Below, one piece after another: positions 41,709-52,854 of a DNA stretch of 64,000 nucleotides. A model generated the notes under the pieces. That model was not told where the DNA came from. It saw only the letters and a program-made list of their open reading frames with translations, and ran no database searches. How positions within the stretch are numbered: position 1 is the first letter of the stretch; each line of letters starts with the position of its first letter. A program made the position numbers and the translations under genes. Origin of the DNA: Lysinibacillus sp. FSL M8-0337 (GTDB lineage: Bacteria; Bacillota; Bacilli; Bacillales_A; Planococcaceae). Location: assembly GCF_038593855.1 (NCBI RefSeq), contig NZ_CP151996.1:3162001-3226000 (forward strand), given 5' to 3'.

Positions 41709-41751
41709 GAAAAAGACTGTAGACAAACTAAGCATATTGTCGTCTACAGTC
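41709..41751 (-). terminator. Terminator after the SLH/vWA gene
   Basis: GACTGTAGAC (41715-41724) and GTCTACAGTC (41742-41751) form a 10-bp stem on the minus strand, followed by TTTTTCTATT. It follows the SLH/vWA gene stop by about 25 bases. Confidence 0.85.
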
Positions 41752-41774
41752 GAATAGCTCTACATTGAGAGCTT

Positions 41775-44705
41775 TTATGAATTTGTAATTTTAACGGTTT
41801 TCTGCGAAATTATTTTTCCGTCTTTATCATAAGCTAAAAACTCGATGTCGCCATTGACTTTAAAATCAACCATAGTTTGGACATTTTTTGTCAACATAAA
41901 CACACTATCGCTTCGCTTTTTAAGATCAAATTGAACATCACCGCTGACAGAGGAATAACGAACAACGACATTTGCAACATTTGAACAATTACTATCAATT
42001 CTTGCATTCATTGTAATATAGCCTTTTCGTATGGATACTGCTGCTTCCTCAAATAAATCATCAGGGTTGATACAGCTCGATGGCGCAGTTTTACATAGAA
42101 TCGCATCAATTATTTTTTGAGCGACCTGATGGAACTGGTAATTATCAATTGCATGATAGTAAGTGCCACCTGTTTCTGTAGCCATTTGTGTAAGTATTGC
42201 CTCATTAATTTGGTTTTTCTTACCCATACTTACAGTGTAAATTTTAATGCCTTTCTTTTTCGCATCGTTAATAACTTTCGTCATCTTCGATTTACTAGTT
42301 TTTCCATCAGATACAACAATAATGGATTTCGAAGTTTTAGTATCATTCGAGAACTTAGTAAGAGCCAATTCTATACCCGTAAAGATATCTGTAGCTCCCT
42401 TATCCGTCGATGTACGATACAGGTCTTTCTTTAGGACATTTTCTGTACTGCCTTCACCTAATACTGTTGCGCTTGTATTCGTTTCAATGACAATATTATT
42501 TTTTGCCTGAATTTGATTGATTAATTCCATCATTTTTGTGCCGCGATAATTCGTTTGGTCGATACGTTTCATAGAAGAAGAATAATCCACTACATATGCG
42601 ACTTCAGTTGCTAAACTACAAGCATTTTTACTAAAGTAAGGATTTGTAAAGATTTCTTTCGTAATCGTTTTATCCGTAATAGACTTCAATATTGTTGCAT
42701 AACGAGGGTCAACTTTATTGACAAGTGTAGCTTCTATTTTAGATTTCCCATAAATGATCGAGTCAAAGTAAGCTACCGCAGTCCCTGGACCACCTGTATT
42801 ATTCAAATAATCCGAAGTATTTGTGACAAAGGATGCCGTTTTTTCTACACCATCAAATTTGATTTTTACAGTTCCTTGATAGTCCGTAATTGGTTCCCCA
42901 CCTGGACGCACTAACGTTACCATAACTTGTGTATATCGGTCCTTACCAGATGGTCTTGCCGCAGCATCTGCACTTTCTTTTAACGCCTCAACACGTTTTT
43001 TATAAGCTTCTACTTGTCCTAGCAATTTACCGCCTTGGTATTTTAATAATACTGTACGTTCATAGTTACTTAAGCCCGTTAATATAGCATAAATTTTCAT
43101 CACACTATCATAATGCTCTAATGTTAAATTCTTTTCTTCCGGCATATATTTCGGACTCATTAACTGAATAATCGTACCGACTGGATTAATATTTTCCACT
43201 TGTGAAGCAATATTATCATCAATTCCTTGGATGCGATAAATCGGGCGACCATCCTCTGAAATCATATACATAATCTCAGTCTTCGCTGGTGTTGTCACAG
43301 AATCTTTTAGACGATCGTTCAATATTTTTTCAAATAAATATACAGAGATATTATAGTTTTCGAATTGTAAAATCGCATTCTCATAACCGAGAGCGGGATA
43401 CTTCGGATCCGCGCCACCATATTGTAAATACATATTTTGTACAACGCCTAGAGAATTGGTAACATTCGTTTGTTGTCCGATACTAAAACGTTTTTCATCT
43501 GCATCAGGATTTAATGGCACGGGACCATAAACATCAATGACATTTTCAGTGAAAAACTCAGGTGGCTTTTCGTATTGTACATAAGGTGGTGTTACAGTAC
43601 CGTTGTCATCTGTATTCGTTGGGTCATATACTTTAAAATCAATGCGCAATTCTGGCTGCGGCGCGTAACGCACGTGTGCATTTAATTTTTCTCCAACAAG
43701 ACACTTCATGCTAGGGTCTGTGTTGTTAATAAGTTCAAAACTTATCGTATCACGTACTGATTTTGTTAGCTTTTTCGCTTTCACAAATGCTGTTACAGTT
43801 GAACCGTCCGATTGAACGTTGCGAACAGCTTCTCCAGCTGAATTGACAATATCTGCTCCCTCTGAAGACGTCACTCGGAACGTATAGGACTTATCATCAG
43901 CAATTGGGTCACCGTTACATGCCTTTAAAGATACTGTAATCGGCGTCATATCCTCACCGTTTGCAATTAAATCTGGTTTTTCAACTTCAATACTTTGCAG
44001 GGCATTATTAACGTAGTCAGGACCTGTAAAATCACTATCATTATCCTTGGGTTCTTCAAACTCTCCGCTATTTGAACCCATAAAGCCTGCTGGTAACGTT
44101 ATTTTATCATTATCACGACCTGCCGCAGATTTTTTTAAACCTAGGACAGCAAAGGAACCATTTTGTACACTACGATATAAAAACTCGGCTGCATCACCAC
44201 GAGATAGTTTCGTAGAGGGATTAAAATCAGCAAATGTTTTTTTGCCTGTACTGCCAGTTGAAATATCATTTGTATATAAATATTGGACTGCCTGCGGTTC
44301 ATCTAAATCTAATCCTTTAAATGCAGCATATATACGTGCAAAGTGACCGCGTGTAATGGCTTTTGAACGATTTGCCATTACATGTGTTCCCTCGAATGGC
44401 AAATATAAATCACTATAAAAATTATAGGCAACACTTTCGTTATAGGATAACGCATAGTTTTTATCAAGCTTTGCAAACATTGTGACAAGCTCTCGCTCTG
44501 TTACTTGTTCGTTTGGCAAAAAGTTATTCGCACTATTTAATGCTAGTAAATCATTATCGACTGCCCAAGAAATAGCTTTGTATTTACTATCCGTTGTTGG
44601 CACATCTTGGATTGTAGTAGCAGCTAGTGAGACCATTGGTGTTACAGTCATAAAGGCTAGTACAAAGCAGGCCAATAATAGCAATGCCTTTTTCGCATAT
44701 TGCAT
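41775..44705 (-). CDS. Surface protein with SLH domain and von Willebrand factor A domain
   Basis: 976 residues. A signal peptide (KKALLLLACFVLAF, cleavage near ASLAA) is followed by SLH-like repeats to about residue 205, Ig-like regions, and a vWA domain from about residue 700. The metal site DxSxS is seen in VVDYSSSM near residue 706, with further TDIFTG and VVSDGKTS motifs. SLH repeats bind pyruvylated wall polymer and hold the protein on the S-layer; vWA domains bind protein ligands. It is the last gene of a three-gene surface unit and may be an adhesin. Confidence 0.88.
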   Translation of the reverse strand: MQYAKKALLLLACFVLAFMTVTPMVSLAATTIQDVPTTDSKYKAISWAVDNDLLALNSANNFLPNEQVTERELVTMFAKLDKNYALSYNESVAYNFYSDLYLPFEGTHVMANRSKAITRGHFARIYAAFKGLDLDEPQAVQYLYTNDISTGSTGKKTFADFNPSTKLSRGDAAEFLYRSVQNGSFAVLGLKKSAAGRDNDKITLPAGFMGSNSGEFEEPKDNDSDFTGPDYVNNALQSIEVEKPDLIANGEDMTPITVSLKACNGDPIADDKSYTFRVTSSEGADIVNSAGEAVRNVQSDGSTVTAFVKAKKLTKSVRDTISFELINNTDPSMKCLVGEKLNAHVRYAPQPELRIDFKVYDPTNTDDNGTVTPPYVQYEKPPEFFTENVIDVYGPVPLNPDADEKRFSIGQQTNVTNSLGVVQNMYLQYGGADPKYPALGYENAILQFENYNISVYLFEKILNDRLKDSVTTPAKTEIMYMISEDGRPIYRIQGIDDNIASQVENINPVGTIIQLMSPKYMPEEKNLTLEHYDSVMKIYAILTGLSNYERTVLLKYQGGKLLGQVEAYKKRVEALKESADAAARPSGKDRYTQVMVTLVRPGGEPITDYQGTVKIKFDGVEKTASFVTNTSDYLNNTGGPGTAVAYFDSIIYGKSKIEATLVNKVDPRYATILKSITDKTITKEIFTNPYFSKNACSLATEVAYVVDYSSSMKRIDQTNYRGTKMMELINQIQAKNNIVIETNTSATVLGEGSTENVLKKDLYRTSTDKGATDIFTGIELALTKFSNDTKTSKSIIVVSDGKTSKSKMTKVINDAKKKGIKIYTVSMGKKNQINEAILTQMATETGGTYYHAIDNYQFHQVAQKIIDAILCKTAPSSCINPDDLFEEAAVSIRKGYITMNARIDSNCSNVANVVVRYSSVSGDVQFDLKKRSDSVFMLTKNVQTMVDFKVNGDIEFLAYDKDGKIISQKTVKITNS

Positions 44706-44722
44706 TCATTTCAGTCCTTTCA

Positions 44723-46171
44723 TTAGTTAAAGAATAATATATCGTCTCGGTAGTTTTGTTTTAAATCATTCTCTAAATAGTTTAAGAAACGCTCAAGCAC
44801 AGCCGATGCTTGGGCACGAGTTAATGGTTGGTTTGGATTAAATCGACCTGTTACAGGGTCGCCTGTCATAAGACCAAGCTCATTGACGATATAAATACCA
44901 TCTCTTGAATAGTTAGGAATTTGTGCATCGTCTTTAAATTTTGTAACATAACCAGGATCTGGCGCTTTGTTTTCAAGCCCTAATGCACGGACAAATATTG
45001 CCGCAGCTTGCGCACGTGTAATTGGATTATCTGGTTTGAAATAATCTGGTGTCACACCATTAATAATGCCTTTATTGACTGCCGATTCAATATAGGCGTA
45101 ATCTTTAATCGTACGTTTAACATCTTTAAAGACACTTGTAGATGTTTTTTTCGTATTCTTTTCTTCCATAACACGAAGATCGACTGCTTTACCAATTGCG
45201 ATAGTAAAGTCAATTCGTTTCATCGGCGTATTTGGTGAAAAGAAATTACTTGTATCGGAATAGATACCTAATGAGTATAGTTTTTCAATAGCAGCTTTTG
45301 CATAATGATTCGATAAATCACGGAATTTCGGAATGATCAGACGTTCGATAGTCGGCGTAAATTCTGTATTTAAATCCACTTTACCTTTTTGTCCAGAAGC
45401 TAAATCATACGTATATTCTGAAATTACGTCCTTTTCGCTAACGACCGCATAGCCTCCATCAAAGCTAGCTAAACTGCCTGGATTTTCCTCATAATTGAGC
45501 ACACGTGATTTGCTTGTTGATAGGCGATTTTTCACATGGCTTGTTGTACCATCACTGTACGAATAAACAGATTCTGTAATTTGAGTTTCTGTAGCTCCCC
45601 AGAAATTTTCGTACCCTGCATGACGACTATCTGTTTCTATTGTTACAGTATTTGTTTTTGCGTTGTTGCCTGAGCCTGTCTGATAGGTATATGTTTTTCT
45701 TGAAATAACATTTCCTGAGTAGTAATCAGATGCTGCGCGGTTATCTGTTACAGTTCCTTGTGAAAACTGGTAGTCTGCTAATGTATACGTTATTCTGCCG
45801 ACGACAATTTTCTCAGCGTACTTTTTCACAACTCCATTCGATGTCTTTTGCCCAATCGTAGCATAGTTAACAACATCTGATTCATATGCAATATTTCTTG
45901 TTAATGTCGCGCCATTACTTGCTTTTAATTTTAAATTATACGTTTCTGTTAATTTCCCTTTTGATTCTTTTTGAGTAATTTTAATATCTTTACTCGTACC
46001 TTTAAAAATAATTGGTGTTCCAGTAATGAACACGGCTTCTTCATATGTATATTCATTTTTCACGGCACCAGTCGTTTCCACCGATGTGGCAGAAGCATCT
46101 GCTAGTATACTAGTCCCCATAACGAACACCATCATAAAGGCTAACAGCACTTTCAATACATGTTTTCGCAT
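44723..46171 (-). CDS. SLH-domain surface protein
   Basis: 482 residues from ATG 46171 (AGAGAGGGAAAAACAG before it). A signal peptide (LLAFMMVFVMGTSILADASA) is followed by about 240 residues rich in T, S, Y and N with no recognised domain, then three SLH repeats from about residue 295 to the end (FRDLSNHYAKAAIEKLYSLG; VFKDVKRTIKDYAYIES; KFKDDAQIPNYSRDG). It is anchored to the cell wall and shares the unit with an SLH/vWA protein downstream and a secreted repeat protein upstream. Confidence 0.9.
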   Translation of the reverse strand: MRKHVLKVLLAFMMVFVMGTSILADASATSVETTGAVKNEYTYEEAVFITGTPIIFKGTSKDIKITQKESKGKLTETYNLKLKASNGATLTRNIAYESDVVNYATIGQKTSNGVVKKYAEKIVVGRITYTLADYQFSQGTVTDNRAASDYYSGNVISRKTYTYQTGSGNNAKTNTVTIETDSRHAGYENFWGATETQITESVYSYSDGTTSHVKNRLSTSKSRVLNYEENPGSLASFDGGYAVVSEKDVISEYTYDLASGQKGKVDLNTEFTPTIERLIIPKFRDLSNHYAKAAIEKLYSLGIYSDTSNFFSPNTPMKRIDFTIAIGKAVDLRVMEEKNTKKTSTSVFKDVKRTIKDYAYIESAVNKGIINGVTPDYFKPDNPITRAQAAAIFVRALGLENKAPDPGYVTKFKDDAQIPNYSRDGIYIVNELGLMTGDPVTGRFNPNQPLTRAQASAVLERFLNYLENDLKQNYRDDILFFN

Positions 46172-46248
46172 CTGTTTTTCCCTCTCTTTCTTCCCATGCA
46201 TATGCACAGATGAAGCTATCCCTACATAGAGAGATAGCTTCTATCTTA

Positions 46249-47904
46249 TTAATCTACTAGAATAAAATGTGCCTTTACAAAACGGTCAGATAGCACGACT
46301 AAACGATCGGAAGGTTTCAAATCAGATGGTTGAATAACTTTCCCTGCTTTAATGAGCGTCGCTTGATCAATATTCATATCAACCATTTGGCCCGCCTCAT
46401 ACCAACGACCATTTTGCCATTGACTCACACTTTTCACATTAATAGTAGCTGGATATGTCGATTTTACTGACTGAAGTTTACCTACTAGCATTAATGGAGC
46501 AACTGGTTTTGCATTATCTAACATGTGAAGAGCTTGTACATGCCCATTGTTCACATAGAAGTAACCATAATCCCCTTCTGATAAATACAGTTCAATATCT
46601 GGCATGACACTGTATGTTTTATTGCCATCATCAACCATTGCCTTTGTCGTATTACTCACAGATAGTACAGTCTTATCTGTTTTCTTGAAAACATTTGATT
46701 CGATTTTCATTGCATCATCAATTTCAATTAAATAGCCATCTGCTTGAATTAAACGACCATAATACAATTCATGTGATGCTAAGTTTGGTGACATAAAGCT
46801 ATCGCTTGTTACATCCACCACTTGTGCATAATGATCACGAGCAGTACCGTCAGTAATAACAAAGGCAGTACCATATGCTAATAATCCAGTTGGTTGAACA
46901 AAACGGCCATTCCGAATTAAAATCGATCCATCGTGGAAGTACAGCGTACCCGCATTTTTCAGCTTTAATAATTGGTAATCTGTATCGACTGCAATCATTG
47001 GCTCATAGTACGTACGTTCATTATTTTTCAATACAACAATCTTCTCAATAACCTCTTTACCAAATTGCTTCACTGTCGCGTAATATGCTTCGCTACCAAT
47101 ATAATTTTTCAACTGGCCCTTTTCTATTTTCGTATTTCCAACGTAAATAGGCACCTTTGTAGAAAAACTCATTGTAGATAGTGCAGTTGTTGACGCTGTA
47201 CCAAATTGCCAGTTCACAAAGGCATTTTGATTTTTAAGCGTTAATTTGTTTGCATTGATATTAACCGATTGTATTTCACCTTTGTACAGGTTTTCAACTA
47301 ATGTTCCCGTCTCACTAATATCTACTTTTGTCACAATCGAAGTACTAGTATTTTTCAGATGAAGCTTTACACGATCTCCTACATACAGCCCACTAATATC
47401 AACTGATGAGGAAGCTTTTTGAAACGCTGTGTCCTTATTCAAATAATATGTAGTTTCTTTACCGACATCTGGCTTTACCATAATGAACATACCATTTGGA
47501 TCAATGCTTGTGATTACGCCGGCTATCGTTTTAGGATTTTGTGCGACTGTTGTCGTTTCCTCAGTAGTGTTGGAAGTACCACGAAGCTCCACTACACTAC
47601 GCAGGGAGATTTCAGCTTCTACTTTCATACCCAGTTTAAAACCTTCAATCGTTGTTTCCGTATTATTAATGTACAGGCGGGCACTATTGCTAATATTGTA
47701 CGTTACTTGGCGACCACTCGCATTTTCTAAAGTGATTTTACTTAGCTGTTTTTCTACTTGCCCGCTTGCATTCGTATATTCTGAATACGTTACATCTACG
47801 AAGGTTCCTGTTACTAACTGTGCGGCCTGAACAGTTGGTATTGATGGTAAACTAAATACCATTAAACATAGAACAATCAATATGTATGGAATCTTCTTCA
47901 ACAA
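46249..47904 (-). CDS. Secreted repeat protein of unknown function
   Basis: 551 residues. A signal peptide (IPYILIVLCLMVFSLP) ends near the VQAAQ site. The mature protein is beta-rich with repeated small domains of about 75 residues, recurring as segments such as KTIAGVITSIDPNG, KGEIQSVNINANKLTL and YYGRLIQADGYLIEID. They resemble DUF5666-like or OB-type repeats. No wall anchor is seen. It lies first in the three-gene surface unit and probably acts with the two SLH proteins. Function unknown. Confidence 0.75.
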   Translation of the reverse strand: MLKKIPYILIVLCLMVFSLPSIPTVQAAQLVTGTFVDVTYSEYTNASGQVEKQLSKITLENASGRQVTYNISNSARLYINNTETTIEGFKLGMKVEAEISLRSVVELRGTSNTTEETTTVAQNPKTIAGVITSIDPNGMFIMVKPDVGKETTYYLNKDTAFQKASSSVDISGLYVGDRVKLHLKNTSTSIVTKVDISETGTLVENLYKGEIQSVNINANKLTLKNQNAFVNWQFGTASTTALSTMSFSTKVPIYVGNTKIEKGQLKNYIGSEAYYATVKQFGKEVIEKIVVLKNNERTYYEPMIAVDTDYQLLKLKNAGTLYFHDGSILIRNGRFVQPTGLLAYGTAFVITDGTARDHYAQVVDVTSDSFMSPNLASHELYYGRLIQADGYLIEIDDAMKIESNVFKKTDKTVLSVSNTTKAMVDDGNKTYSVMPDIELYLSEGDYGYFYVNNGHVQALHMLDNAKPVAPLMLVGKLQSVKSTYPATINVKSVSQWQNGRWYEAGQMVDMNIDQATLIKAGKVIQPSDLKPSDRLVVLSDRFVKAHFILVD

Positions 47905-48024
47905 TTCCCGCCTCCTTATAAAATTGTTATTTATAAATAGTATATCGTATTATTGGTAGTTTTTCTTATTCAAAAAGTTACATTTTCACATGTTTTTCTA
48001 TTTTTTCGAATCTACCATAGACAA
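47905..48024. other. Promoter region upstream of the surface unit
   Basis: 120 non-coding bases between the secreted protein gene and a terminator. It is AT-rich and should contain the promoter of the three-gene unit. I did not find a clear regulator site. Confidence 0.35.
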
Positions 48025-48057
48025 AAAGGTAGAGGTAGCTTCCAATTTCAAGCTACC
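48025..48057 (-). terminator. Terminator after the YjfB-like gene
   Basis: GGTAGCTT (48034-48041) and AAGCTACC (48050-48057) form an 8-bp stem on the minus strand, followed by TCTACCTTTTTG. Confidence 0.75.
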
Positions 48058-48066
48058 CTGTAAACA

Positions 48067-48240
48067 TCATACTTGGATATCAATTGTATGTCCGGCTGTT
48101 GGATGTGGAGCATCTAACATTTCAACTAACTGTTCAGTATTTTGCTGTTGCATCTCCATCGCTTGCTTTGTAACAGCTAAAGAGACATTTTGCATAAGAT
48201 TTGATTGATTCATTGCGATTGATAAAGCTGCAATATCCAT
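48067..48240 (-). CDS. YjfB-like putative motility protein
   Basis: 57 residues from ATG 48240 after AGGAGGTGGACTAGA, a very strong ribosome site. It begins MDIAALSIAMNQSNLMQNV, a signature of the YjfB family, and ends HTIDIQV. YjfB proteins are associated with motility genes in Bacillus; their biochemical role is unknown. The gene stands alone between the surface unit and engB. Confidence 0.82.
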   Translation of the reverse strand: MDIAALSIAMNQSNLMQNVSLAVTKQAMEMQQQNTEQLVEMLDAPHPTAGHTIDIQV

Positions 48241-48391
48241 TCTAGTCCACCTCCTATTTCATTTATCGGCTAATTTTAGCGTTCATCAAGCAATTTTCTT
48301 ATATTTGTCCATAACTTTCATGCTAGTAATAAAAAAGTTTCAAAGCGCTTTTCATGAAAAATAATTGCTACGATATGCTTCTTCAAAATGC

Positions 48392-48437
48392 AAAAAAACA
48401 TCTACTGTGCTACATAAGATGCAATAGATGTTTTTAG
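48392..48437 (-). terminator. engB-lonA transcript terminator
   Basis: AAACATCTA and TAGATGTTT form a 9-bp stem on the minus strand (48396-48433), followed by TTTTTGC. It directly follows the engB stop at 48439. Confidence 0.8.
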
Positions 48438-48438
48438 T

Positions 48439-49020
48439 TTACATTTTATTTTCAATTGTACGCCAAGCTTCTTCAAAACCGATGCCTTTTTCAGAAGAGA
48501 ACACAATGAGCGGATCATTTTTATCCATATCTAATGTTTCCTTGACAACTTTTTTGTGCTTATCCCACTTACCTTTTGGAATTTTATCTGCCTTCGTTGC
48601 AATTACGATACAAGGGATACTGTAATGTTTTAAAAAATCATACATCATACGATCATCAGCAGTTGGAGGATGACGTAAGTCTACAATTTGAACGACCGCT
48701 TTTAATTCTTCACGGCCCGTAATGTAACGTTCAATCATTTTCCCCCAAGCTTCACGCTCTGTTTTTGAGACTTTGGCATAACCATATCCCGGAACATCGA
48801 CGAAAAACAGTTGTTCTTCGATTTTGTAAAAATTTAGCGTTTGGGTCTTCCCAGGTTTAGAAGAAATACGCGCTAACGCTTTACGTCCAATCATTCTGTT
48901 AATAAAAGATGATTTCCCAACATTTGAGCGACCTGCTAATGCAAATTCTGGCAGTCCATCTTCTGGGTATTGGTCCGGTCTTACTGCACTTATGACCATT
49001 TCGACATTATGGACTTTCAT
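48439..49020 (-). CDS. engB: Ribosome biogenesis GTPase YsxC/EngB
   Basis: 193 residues. The GTPase motifs are G1 [10 protein letters not shown]3 DVPGYG, G4 TKAD and the IVFSSEKG end motif. YsxC/EngB is needed for late assembly of the 50S ribosomal subunit. The gene follows lonA by four bases and is probably co-transcribed with it, as in Bacillus. Confidence 0.95.
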   Translation of the reverse strand: MKVHNVEMVISAVRPDQYPEDGLPEFALAGRSNVGKSSFINRMIGRKALARISSKPGKTQTLNFYKIEEQLFFVDVPGYGYAKVSKTEREAWGKMIERYITGREELKAVVQIVDLRHPPTADDRMMYDFLKHYSIPCIVIATKADKIPKGKWDKHKKVVKETLDMDKNDPLIVFSSEKGIGFEEAWRTIENKM

Positions 49021-49024
49021 TTCC

Positions 49025-51349
49025 TTAAAAACCTCCGTCTAGTGCAATTGCTAATACTTCATCAGCAGATGACACTAGTTTAAATGTTAAATTTTCGCGT
49101 ACACTTTCAGGAATATCTTCAATATCACGTTCATTATCTTTTGGGCAAATGATCGTTGTTAAACCTGCTCTGTGTGCACTTAATGTTTTTTCTTTCAAAC
49201 CGCCAATCGGTAGAACGCGACCACGTAATGTAATTTCACCTGTCATGCCTACTTCACGACGAATCGGGCGATGTAAAATCGCAGAAACAATTGCTGTTGC
49301 CATCGTAATACCTGCTGAAGGGCCATCCTTTGGTACTGCGCCTTCTGGTACATGGATGTGGATATCATGCGTCTCGAAATATTCCGAATCCACATGAAGT
49401 TCTTCTATTTTTGTACGCACATAGGACAATGCCGTTTGTGCCGATTCCTTCATAACATCTCCGAGTTTCCCCGTTAACTGTATTTTTCCTTTACCAGGAG
49501 TTAAAGAAACCTCAATTTGCAACGTGTCACCGCCAACGGTTGTATACGCTAGCCCAGTTGCGACACCAATCTGATTTTCCTCTTCCGCTTGTCCATAGCG
49601 GAAACGGTGTTTTCCAAGGTATTCGATAACCGATTTGGAACTTACTGTAACACGTTTCTTTTCGCCAGACACAATAACTTTAGCGATTTTACGGCACAGC
49701 GTTGCAATTTGGCGCTCTAAACCACGGACACCTGCCTCACGCGTATAATAGCGTATGATATCCAGCACCGCTTCGTCTTTAATAACAACTTGTGTTTTCT
49801 TCAAGCCATGTTCTTTTAATTGCTTTGGTATTAAATGATTTTTTGTTATTTGCGCTTTTTCAATTTCTGTATAGCCTGCAATCGAGATGACTTCCATACG
49901 GTCCAATAAAGGGCCAGGAATTGTACTTAAATCATTGGCTGTTGCAATAAATAAAACGTTAGATAAATCATATGGTTCTTCAATGTAATGATCACTAAAT
50001 GTGTTGTTTTGCGCAGGGTCCAACACTTCTAGCATTGCTGCTGCAGGATCTCCTCGGAAATCATTAGACATTTTATCAATTTCATCAAGTAAAAATACCG
50101 GATTAATCGTACCAGCTTTTTTCATCCCTTGAATAATACGACCTGGCATTGCACCAACATACGTACGACGATGGCCTCGAATTTCAGATTCATCGCGCAC
50201 GCCACCTAAAGAAATTCGAATAAATTTGCGATCTAAACTTTCCGCAATTGAACGTGCTAATGAGGTTTTACCCACACCTGGAGGGCCAGCTAAACAAAGA
50301 ATTGGACCACGTAATGAATTTTTCAACTGACGCACAGCTAAATATTCTAGCACACGTTCCTTTACTTTATCTAACCCATCATGATCGCGGTTTAAAATTT
50401 CCTCAGCATGCGTAATATTCATTCGATCCTCGGTTGCCTTTGTCCAAGGTAAGGAGACTAACCAGTCAATGTAATTGCGAATAACGCCACTTTCCGCGCT
50501 AGCACTCGGTAATTTTTCATATCGATCAAGCTCTTTTAGTGCCGCTTCTTTTGTCGAGTCAGGCATGCCCGTTTCATCGATTTGTTTACGCAATTCCGCA
50601 ACTTCACCAGTTTTTCCTTCTCGATCCCCTAGCTCTGTTTGAATAGCTTTCATTTGTTCGCGTAAGTAATATTCTTTTTGTGTACGCTCCATTGATTGCT
50701 TTACTTTTGTATTAATTTTCTTTTCAAGGTCCAGCACCTCTTGTTCATCATGCAAGCGAATAATTAAATGATCTAAACGTTTTTTAACATTTAACATTTC
50801 TAAAACTTCTTGTTTATCCGCAATTTTGATTGGTAAATGCGAGGCTATAATATCAGCAAGGCGGCTTGGTTCTTCAATATCAGCCACTGTATTAATCGTT
50901 TCTGTCGTGATTTTGTTGGAGGATTTAGCGTATCTTTCAAAATACGTTAGCAATGTACGCATTAAGGCCTGCGTTTCTACATCTTTCTCAACTTTATCCT
51001 CTTTTACATCAATATCAACAACTGTAAATTTCTCTAATGCTTGATAATTAGACCAAGTTGCACGCGCAACACCTTCAACTAAAATACGTAGTGTGCCGTT
51101 TGGCAATTTAAGCATTTGCTTTACATACGCCATCGTACCGACTTGATATAAATCCTGTTCTTCTGGCTGTTCATCGTGCATTTCTTTTTGTGTCACCAAT
51201 AAAATCAATTGGTCCTCTAACATTGCTTGTTCAAGCGCCGCTACAGAACGATTTCTACCCACATCAATATGTAACACCATCGACGGGTATACTAAAAGTC
51301 CACGTAAAGGCAATAATGGTACATTTGTTGTTTTTTGAATTGTTACCAT
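49025..51349 (-). CDS. lonA: ATP-dependent protease LonA
   Basis: 774 residues from ATG 51349, with GGAGGTGAATACCCGC before it. The N-terminal LON substrate-binding domain ([20 protein letters not shown]) is followed by the AAA module (Walker [10 protein letters not shown], Walker B FLLDEID) and the protease domain with the catalytic Ser in KDGPSAG and a downstream Lys. It degrades damaged and regulatory proteins. In Bacillus, lonB lies between clpX and lonA; that gene is absent here. Confidence 0.97.
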   Translation of the reverse strand: MVTIQKTTNVPLLPLRGLLVYPSMVLHIDVGRNRSVAALEQAMLEDQLILLVTQKEMHDEQPEEQDLYQVGTMAYVKQMLKLPNGTLRILVEGVARATWSNYQALEKFTVVDIDVKEDKVEKDVETQALMRTLLTYFERYAKSSNKITTETINTVADIEEPSRLADIIASHLPIKIADKQEVLEMLNVKKRLDHLIIRLHDEQEVLDLEKKINTKVKQSMERTQKEYYLREQMKAIQTELGDREGKTGEVAELRKQIDETGMPDSTKEAALKELDRYEKLPSASAESGVIRNYIDWLVSLPWTKATEDRMNITHAEEILNRDHDGLDKVKERVLEYLAVRQLKNSLRGPILCLAGPPGVGKTSLARSIAESLDRKFIRISLGGVRDESEIRGHRRTYVGAMPGRIIQGMKKAGTINPVFLLDEIDKMSNDFRGDPAAAMLEVLDPAQNNTFSDHYIEEPYDLSNVLFIATANDLSTIPGPLLDRMEVISIAGYTEIEKAQITKNHLIPKQLKEHGLKKTQVVIKDEAVLDIIRYYTREAGVRGLERQIATLCRKIAKVIVSGEKKRVTVSSKSVIEYLGKHRFRYGQAEEENQIGVATGLAYTTVGGDTLQIEVSLTPGKGKIQLTGKLGDVMKESAQTALSYVRTKIEELHVDSEYFETHDIHIHVPEGAVPKDGPSAGITMATAIVSAILHRPIRREVGMTGEITLRGRVLPIGGLKEKTLSAHRAGLTTIICPKDNERDIEDIPESVRENLTFKLVSSADEVLAIALDGGF

Positions 51350-51486
51350 GCGGGTATTCACCTCCGTCAAAAATTTTCTTGTTCACAATCCCGCGCTTCT
51401 AGTATGTGTTTAAAAAACCGATTCACACTATCTATTCAAACGAGCCAAAAATTTCATTTATTTACAGTCGCCGGCTTTATGTATGA

Positions 51487-51538
51487 ATAAAAAGCTGACT
51501 CTCGATATGTGCGAACATTGCACAATCGAAGTCAGCTA
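51487..51538 (-). terminator. clpX terminator
   Basis: AGCTGAC and GTCAGCT with further inner pairs (TCGATTGTGC/GCACATATCGA) form a long stem on the minus strand, followed by TTTTTATTC. It lies between clpX and lonA. Confidence 0.85.
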
Positions 51539-51582
51539 AGTTACTCTTTTTCTCATAACAATAGACAGCTTTTGTCTGTTTA

Positions 51583-52854
51583 TTATGCTGAAGTTTTTGT
51601 GTCGCTACCTTCATCGAGTTCAGTGCCATCTTCAAGAAGCAATTTCGGTTTCTCTTTATCCGTAATTGTTTTTGCCGTAATGATACATTTTTTCACGTCA
51701 TCACGTGAAGGTAATTCGTACATTACTTCAAGCATTGTTGACTCAATAATTGAACGAAGACCACGTGCACCTGTTTTACGCTCAATTGCTTCCTTTGCAA
51801 TTTCAGAAAGGGCACCTTCATCAAACTCAAGCTCAACACCATCTAGTTCAAGCATTTTTTGATATTGCTTCGCTAGCGCATTTTTTGGTTCCGTCAAAAT
51901 TTGTACAAGTGCAGCCTCATTCAATTGTTCTAGGCTTGCAAGTACTGGCAAACGACCGATGAATTCTGGAATAAGACCAAATTTCAACAAATCTTCAGGA
52001 ATTAATTTCGACATTAATGAACCTTCGTCCACTTCAACTTTATTAGGATCTGAACCGAAACCAATCACTTTTTCACCTTGACGACGTTTAATGATGGATT
52101 CAATACCATCAAATGCTCCGCCTACGATAAATAAAATATTTGTTGTATCAATTTGTAAAAACTCTTGGTGTGGATGCTTACGTCCGCCCTGTGGAGGCAC
52201 ACTTGCAACTGTACCTTCTAAAATTTTTAGCAATGCCTGTTGGACACCTTCTCCAGAAACATCACGTGTAATCGATGGATTTTCTGATTTACGTGCAACT
52301 TTATCGATTTCATCAATATAGATGATCCCTTTTTCTGCACGTTCGATATCATAATCTGCTGATTGGATTAATTTTAATAAGATATTTTCAACGTCTTCAC
52401 CTACATAACCAGCTTCTGTCAAAGAAGTAGCATCTGCAATTGCGAATGGAACGTTTAATATACGTGCTAATGTTTGAGCTAATAATGTTTTACCGCTACC
52501 AGTTGGGCCGATTAACACAATGTTCGATTTTGCTAATTCCACATCATCAATTTTACTGTTTGTATTGATGCGTTTGTAGTGATTGTAAACCGCAACCGCT
52601 AAGGCTTTTTTAGCACGCTCTTGTCCAATAACATACTCATTTAAAATCGATAAGATTTCTTTTGGTTTCGGAATATCTTGGAAATCAATTTCTTCCTCAA
52701 CACCTAGTTCTTCTACAACGATTTCTGAACAAAGTTCGATACATTCATCACAAATATAAACACCAGGACCTGCAACTAATTTACGTACTTGTTCCTGTGG
52801 CTTCCCACAGAATGAGCATTTTAAATTGCCTTTTTCATCATTAAATTTGAACAA
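51583..52854 (-). CDS. clpX: ATP-dependent Clp protease ATP-binding subunit ClpX
   Basis: 423 residues; TTG start at 52854 after GGGGTGAAACATA. The N-terminal zinc domain has [17 protein letters not shown] and CDECIELC. The AAA+ core has Walker [12 protein letters not shown] and the [11 protein letters not shown]alker B. ClpX unfolds tagged proteins for ClpP. The gene lies next to tig, as in most Firmicutes, but is transcribed separately, with a terminator on each side. Confidence 0.97.
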   Translation of the reverse strand: MFKFNDEKGNLKCSFCGKPQEQVRKLVAGPGVYICDECIELCSEIVVEELGVEEEIDFQDIPKPKEILSILNEYVIGQERAKKALAVAVYNHYKRINTNSKIDDVELAKSNIVLIGPTGSGKTLLAQTLARILNVPFAIADATSLTEAGYVGEDVENILLKLIQSADYDIERAEKGIIYIDEIDKVARKSENPSITRDVSGEGVQQALLKILEGTVASVPPQGGRKHPHQEFLQIDTTNILFIVGGAFDGIESIIKRRQGEKVIGFGSDPNKVEVDEGSLMSKLIPEDLLKFGLIPEFIGRLPVLASLEQLNEAALVQILTEPKNALAKQYQKMLELDGVELEFDEGALSEIAKEAIERKTGARGLRSIIESTMLEVMYELPSRDDVKKCIITAKTITDKEKPKLLLEDGTELDEGSDTKTSA

